A stretch of DNA of 11,500 nucleotides, taken from Cristatella mucedo (taxonomy: Eukaryota; Bryozoa; Phylactolaemata; Cristatellidae). The position numbers were made by a program, and so were the translations under genes. The notes under the pieces were generated by a model. The model worked only from the letters and a program-made list of their open reading frames with translations, was not told where the DNA came from and searched no databases. Shown here one piece after another: positions 8,000 to 11,500 of the stretch (positions are counted from its first letter, which is position 1; each line of letters starts with the position of its first letter). Location: assembly GCA_009760855.2 (NCBI GenBank), contig WPIO01000003.1:9418501-9430000 (forward strand), in the 5' to 3' direction.

Positions 8000-8096
8000 T
8001 CTGTAACCACCGCTTGTAGTGGGAAATTCTTTAATGTTCACCACAGGATCTGAACACGCGACCTAGGTCGTGAAGTATCGTTAAAGCTCCAGCCGC
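8000..8096 (-). mobile_element. Diverged SINE-2 copy C
   Basis: On the minus strand, CACGACCTAGGTCGCGTGTTCAGATCCTG (about 8043-8071) aligns with the head of SINE-2 copy B. CCCACTACAAGCGGTGGTTACAG (about 8001-8023) matches its body at 19 of 23 positions. The A-box region (near 8080-8095) is degraded. The B-box core is altered to GTTCAGATCC, so internal pol III transcription is unlikely. This is the oldest-looking of the three longer copies. It ends next to the 12-bp palindrome AACGGCGCCGTT (8103-8114). Confidence 0.65.
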
Positions 8097-8136
8097 TGCA
8101 TAAACGGCGCCGTTAAATCAGATGACCTATATTTTG

Positions 8137-8719
<583 letters not shown>

Positions 8720-8750
8720 CAATCGCCCTCCCTGGCATTTTTTTTACAGC
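8720..8750 (+). promoter_or_regulatory. Candidate 3' splice site
   Basis: CTGGCATTTTTTTTACAG followed by CGAGTG has the form of a eukaryotic acceptor (pyrimidine run, YAG, then exon), with AG at 8748-8749. The long pyrimidine repeat upstream strengthens the match but also raises the chance that it is accidental. A frame is open from 8750 in phase 0 to 9094, with low-complexity Ala/Gly/Arg composition. No homolog is recognised. Confidence 0.25.
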
Positions 8751-8960
8751 GAGTGATCGGGGTCACCACAGCAGCTGGAGTGGCGGCGGTGCGGGTTGGC
8801 CGCGGCGGCGGGGCCGCGGCCGCGCCTGACCGGCAGCTGGTTCCAGCAGAGCGCTCCGAGCTTTGCCAGCCCCGACCTCAAGCGCTCGCACGCGAGCGCT
8901 CTCCAGCGTGCCCCCCAAGCAGGAGGTCCCTAAGATGCGCGCCTGCCGCAGCCTTCATCT

Positions 8961-9466
8961 TGAATGACAGCTATTACAATCATCTTTGTTGCCAAACTAT
9001 CGGCAAGCATCTTTTTATGCAACGAATAATAGCGACACTTAGCTGCGTTTCGGAGCGGCGCTTTGAAATGGACCGAGAACAATGGCGCGGATAATTTATT
9101 TATTGCGCGACCGGCGTACAGGGACGGCCGCTCATTATTGCCCCGGCCGCGCACGATAATGGTTGTGTTAACTTCATTACGCGCGCGTTTTGCGCGGGGC
9201 TCCCTGCTCCCAGCAGCCGGCTTTTCGGCTATGGCGAACGCGCGACGGAAGCGAAGCGCAGCCCGGACGGGGTAATGGGAGTCCTTTGTCGGCGACTGCG
9301 CGAGATGGCGACCGCGATTGCCCCATTATGTCGGACGGCGCGCTGCGCGCGCCTCGCCGTCTGCAACGCGTTATTATGTAAAGTTCGGCCGCCGCCTCCC
9401 TAATTTGTTGGCCTGCCTCGCCGCAAGTCGGCGTGTTTCTGCTTTCGCGAACGATCGCAACAAAGG
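8961..9466. promoter_or_regulatory. Cluster of SOX-like and homeodomain-like motifs
   Basis: Motifs seen by eye: TGACAG (8965-8970), ACAAT (8976-8980), CTTTGTT (8984-8990), GAACAATGG (9077-9085), TAATTTATTTATTG (about 9092-9105), CATTATTG (9133-9140), ATAATGG (about 9156-9162), GTTAAC (9167-9172), TAATGG (9273-9278), CCTTTGTC (9283-9290), CCATTA (9323-9328), TAATTT (9401-9406) and AACAAAGG (9459-9466). These AT-rich words stand out in an otherwise GC-rich block. Short motifs of this kind are common by chance, so binding is only an inference. Confidence 0.3.
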
Positions 9467-9494
9467 CTTCGCCGCGAAAAGTAACGAGCCCGAT

Positions 9495-9538
9495 CGGCGG
9501 CGGCGGCGAATTTCGGCGCCGCCGCCGCCGCCGCCGCC
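9495..9538. repeat. CGG/CCG triplet inverted repeat
   Basis: CGGCGGCGGCGGCG (9495-9508) and CGCCGCCGCCGCCG (9517-9530) form a 14-bp perfect stem with an 8-nt loop. CCG units continue to 9538. It would read as an Arg run then a Pro run in one frame. Confidence 0.92.
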
Positions 9539-10007
9539 TATCGAACTGCGGAGACAGTGCTCGCGAAGCCGATTTGGACCCTCCGCTCAATCCGCGCGCT
9601 CGCGGTCTGGTCTGGCCGCTTCTTTTGACGCGTTGGGCTGTTCGCCGCTGGCTCCAGCGGCAGCTCAAATTGGCCTGCGGTCGCCGAATAGCCCCGTGAC
9701 TACCAGATTTGCTCGGCCTCGCTCAAGACGATTGCTGCCGGCCGTGAAGGAGCGAGTAGACGGCGGCGGACACGGACGCGGACAGGGAAACGAAGAGAGG
9801 CCGAGAGGGGGCGCTCCTCTCCGGACGCTCAATCGTGCCGCTTCCCTCTTCACGGAGCTCGGCCGACCGCGGTCAGGAAAGCGTGCGGCCGACGGTCGGC
9901 GACGCAACTGCGCGGAGGTGGCGGCGGCGGCGGAGCGTTCCCGCCGGTTCAGCTGGGCTCGAGGGGGGCTGCATCAGTTCGCCTCGCTCTCTCGCTCGCT
10001 CGCCGCA

Positions 10008-10105
10008 GCGGCGGCGGCGGCGGCGGTGGGCTCATTCGTATGCGTCTTTTTGATCGCAGACGCGTTGAACGACTCCAGCTCGGACGCCGAAACTGCCTAG
10101 CCAGC

Positions 10106-10154
<49 letters not shown>
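10008..10154. repeat. Two GGC/CGG triplet runs
   Basis: A run of about six GCG/CGG units (10008-10026) is followed about 80 bp later by a perfect GGC run of roughly 15 units (10109-10154). Both are at the right edge of the second CpG block. A short CTCG run (about 9985-10002) precedes the first. Confidence 0.93.
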
Positions 10155-10155
<1 letters not shown>

Positions 10156-10165
10156 TGGCTCAGCA

Positions 10166-10412
10166 TTGAACCGCCGCCGCTGCCTGAAAGTCTCACTTTC
10201 ATTGATACGCTTTTTAGATATCGGCGCAAGTTTCTTGTCGGATGCAAGATGAAATTTTTTGCGAGTGGTCTCTGTTTGAATAATTTCCACTGAGAAATCA
10301 ACAATAATTAAAAGAGTCGGTTATTGCTAAAAAAAATAAGTGTGCCCTGCGTCATCTTTCACACGAGGTACATTCTGGCTTGGGTGGGTATGGTTTGGCC
10401 TAGCCTATTTCA
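10166..10412. other. No gene recognised
   Basis: CpG density falls off and the sequence becomes AT-rich, including an A8 run near 10329-10336. No coding or RNA feature is seen before the LINE. Confidence 0.55.
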
Positions 10413-10466
10413 CACCCTAGGTATAAAGTGGCCTAGGGCATTTTAACCCTGTAATATAAAGTGACC
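10413..10466 (+). repeat. Imperfect direct repeat at the LINE's left edge
   Basis: ACCCTAGGTATAAAGTGGCC (about 10414-10433) recurs as ACCCTGTAATATAAAGTGACC (about 10446-10466). The second copy runs into the first recognisable LINE codons. It may be a local duplication or decayed upstream LINE sequence. Confidence 0.6.
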
Positions 10467-11500
10467 AACCTCACACCTTGCTAGTAAGTTCCAGTCCGGC
10501 TTTAGAGCTAATCACTCCACAGAGTCGGCATTGCTTAGGGTATACAACGACCTACTTAGGAATGCAGACATGGTAGAGTGTCTCTGCTTGTTTTGCTCGA
10601 TCTTTCGGCAGCTTTTGATACCATCGATCAAAAAGTTCTTCTAGAGCGCCTCTCATCTCGCCTGGGCATCACTGGCACTGCTCTGCAGTGGTTCAGGTCC
10701 TATCTCAGTGGGAGACTCCAGAGCATTGACGTGAATGGACAAAGATCATCTGAAGTACCTCTGAAATATGGAGTACCTCAGGGCTCAGTGCTAGGTCCGG
10801 TTCTTTTCACGGTTTATACTCTCCCTCTTGCTGATGTGATTGCCAAGCACAATCTAGGCTTTCACTTCTATGCGGATGACACTCAGTTGTACCTTTGCTT
10901 TGATCCCTCCCAGCCTTCGAGCACCTCAAATTCTCTCAACTCACTTGCTGCATGCATTGATTACACCCGCACATGCATGGCAGCAAATTTTCTAAAACTA
11001 AACGATGACAAAACTAACTTACTAGTTATGGGCAAACCCAGTGTGATTCAGAAATTGGAAAGGCTGACGCTCAAAATTGGCTCTGCCAGCATATCTCCTG
11101 TTGAATCAGCTCGAAATCTAGGTGTCATATTCCAAAGCGACCTCTCGTTAGACGACCATATCAGCTCCACAGTCAAATCAGCCTATTTTCAGCTTCATAA
11201 TATTGCTAAAATTCGGGCTTGTTTAGATAAGGATACCACGTCCAAGTTGGTCCATGCATTCGTGACATCTCGTCTCGACTTCTGCAACTCACTGCTTACT
11301 GGCCTACCAGCATGTGCGATCAGGCGATTGCAGCTGGTGCAAAACTCTGCAGCTAGGCTTGTCTGTCGTGAGCGTCGCAGTTGCCACATTACTCCACTTC
11401 TCGCCGACCTGCACTGGCTACCAGTCAAGCAACGGATTGGCTTCAAGGTCTTGTCGCTAACTTTTAGGTCCCTTCATCCTATGGCTCCAGCCTATCTCTC
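10465..11500 (+). mobile_element. L2/CR1-type LINE, 5'-truncated, continuing beyond window
   Basis: This is a non-LTR retrotransposon fragment whose only visible content is the reverse transcriptase and the region after it. Similarity starts abruptly near 10465-10480, in the middle of the polymerase, so the endonuclease part and any first ORF are missing. That is the usual result of incomplete reverse transcription during target-primed insertion. The element continues past the right edge, so its 3' tail, which would show whether it is the partner of the SINEs here, is not visible. The motif set (HSTESALL, LSAAFDTID, GVPQGSVLGP, FYADDTQLY, and SRLDFCNSLL after the polymerase) fits the L2 clade best. 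Close relatives such as CR1 or Rex-like clades are the alternatives. Confidence 0.9.
10465..11500 (+). pseudogene. Reverse transcriptase ORF, frameshifted and partial
   Basis: The ORF encodes the polymerase that copies LINE RNA into DNA at a nicked target. The first part (10465 to about 10585) reads in one frame and includes FQSGFRANHSTESALLRVYN. At about 10580-10587 one base appears to be missing: the family motif LLDLSAAFDTID resumes one frame over (10593 onward), while the original frame reaches a TAG at 10642. From 10587 the second frame is open without a stop for about 304 codons to the window edge. Catalytic features are present: the first Asp in DLSAAFD (10599-10619), GVPQGS (10770-10787) and YADD (10869-10880), then ANFLKLNDDKT (near 10984-11016) and RNLGVIF. 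The C-terminal part carries LDFCNSLLTGLP and an LQLVQNSAARL stretch followed by LHWLPVKQRI, typical of L2/CR1 proteins. About five residues also seem to be missing just before KFQSGF. So few lesions suggest a fairly young, dead copy. Confidence 0.88.

Larger units (their letters stand above)
8750..10165. promoter_or_regulatory. CpG-rich block with candidate regulatory region
   Basis: This is the strongest CpG enrichment in the window; 9301-9360 has about 13 CpG. Open frames occur on both strands, including 9318-10100 on the plus strand with 260 codons. They are rich in Arg, Ala, Pro and Ser, overlap one another and show no domain, so I do not call them genes. Near the right end is a stop (10098-10100) just before a GGC run. 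Promoter, 5' UTR or first exon of a developmental gene, or an enhancer, are all possible. The sequence does not decide between them. Confidence 0.5.

Noticed and set aside
9318-10100. Longest ATG-initiated open frame (260 codons) as a gene
   Set aside because: It is Arg/Ala/Pro/Ser-rich, overlaps other open frames on both strands in CpG-rich DNA, spans triplet repeats and has no recognisable domain.

Overview
The window looks like nuclear DNA from an animal, most likely an invertebrate. It has no operons or compact gene spacing and holds no complete protein-coding gene that I can recognise. What it does hold is typical of a repeat-rich metazoan intergenic or intronic region: dispersed tRNA-derived SINEs, a 5'-truncated non-LTR retrotransposon with a reverse transcriptase, several long microsatellites, and two blocks very rich in CpG. 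The species cannot be named from this sequence.

Layout. Positions 1-1400 are mostly unremarkable, apart from a 46-nt near-pure poly-C tract (494-539) and a pyrimidine-rich minisatellite (985-1087). From about 1400 to 4630 there is a cluster of SINE-like elements of two families, named here by me. SINE-1 has copies at 1446-1570 (-) and 4437-4580 (+), plus a 14-bp tail relic at 3895-3908 (+). SINE-2 has copies at 1896-2061 (-) and 2781-2952 (+), plus a tail relic near 2545. More diverged SINE-2 pieces lie at 6718-6770 (+) and 8000-8096 (-). All heads carry recognisable pol III A- and/or B-box-like motifs of tRNA-Ser/Leu type.

Positions 4630-5590 and 6780-8000 are AT-rich and appear empty. The first CpG-rich block (about 5600-6690) contains a 16-bp palindrome, nested inverted repeats and a Z-DNA-type alternating tract. 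A compound pyrimidine microsatellite of almost 600 bp (8137-8719) ends in a good 3' splice-site-like sequence at 8749/8750. The second CpG-rich block (8750-10165) follows. Its first part holds a cluster of SOX-like and homeodomain-like motifs, and its second part holds CGG/GGC triplet runs. This block is the best candidate in the window for a promoter, first exon or developmental enhancer.

The right end (10465-11500) is the reverse-transcriptase part of an L2/CR1-type LINE. Its catalytic motifs are intact, but it has lost its 5' part and carries one frameshift; it runs off the window. The LINE and the SINEs belong together biologically, because tRNA-derived SINEs depend on a partner LINE's reverse transcriptase. 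Whether this LINE is the partner cannot be tested here, because its 3' tail lies outside the window. I found no evidence of a new multi-gene system. The most interesting observations are the SINE families with their shared tail and hairpin, and the motif-dense CpG block.
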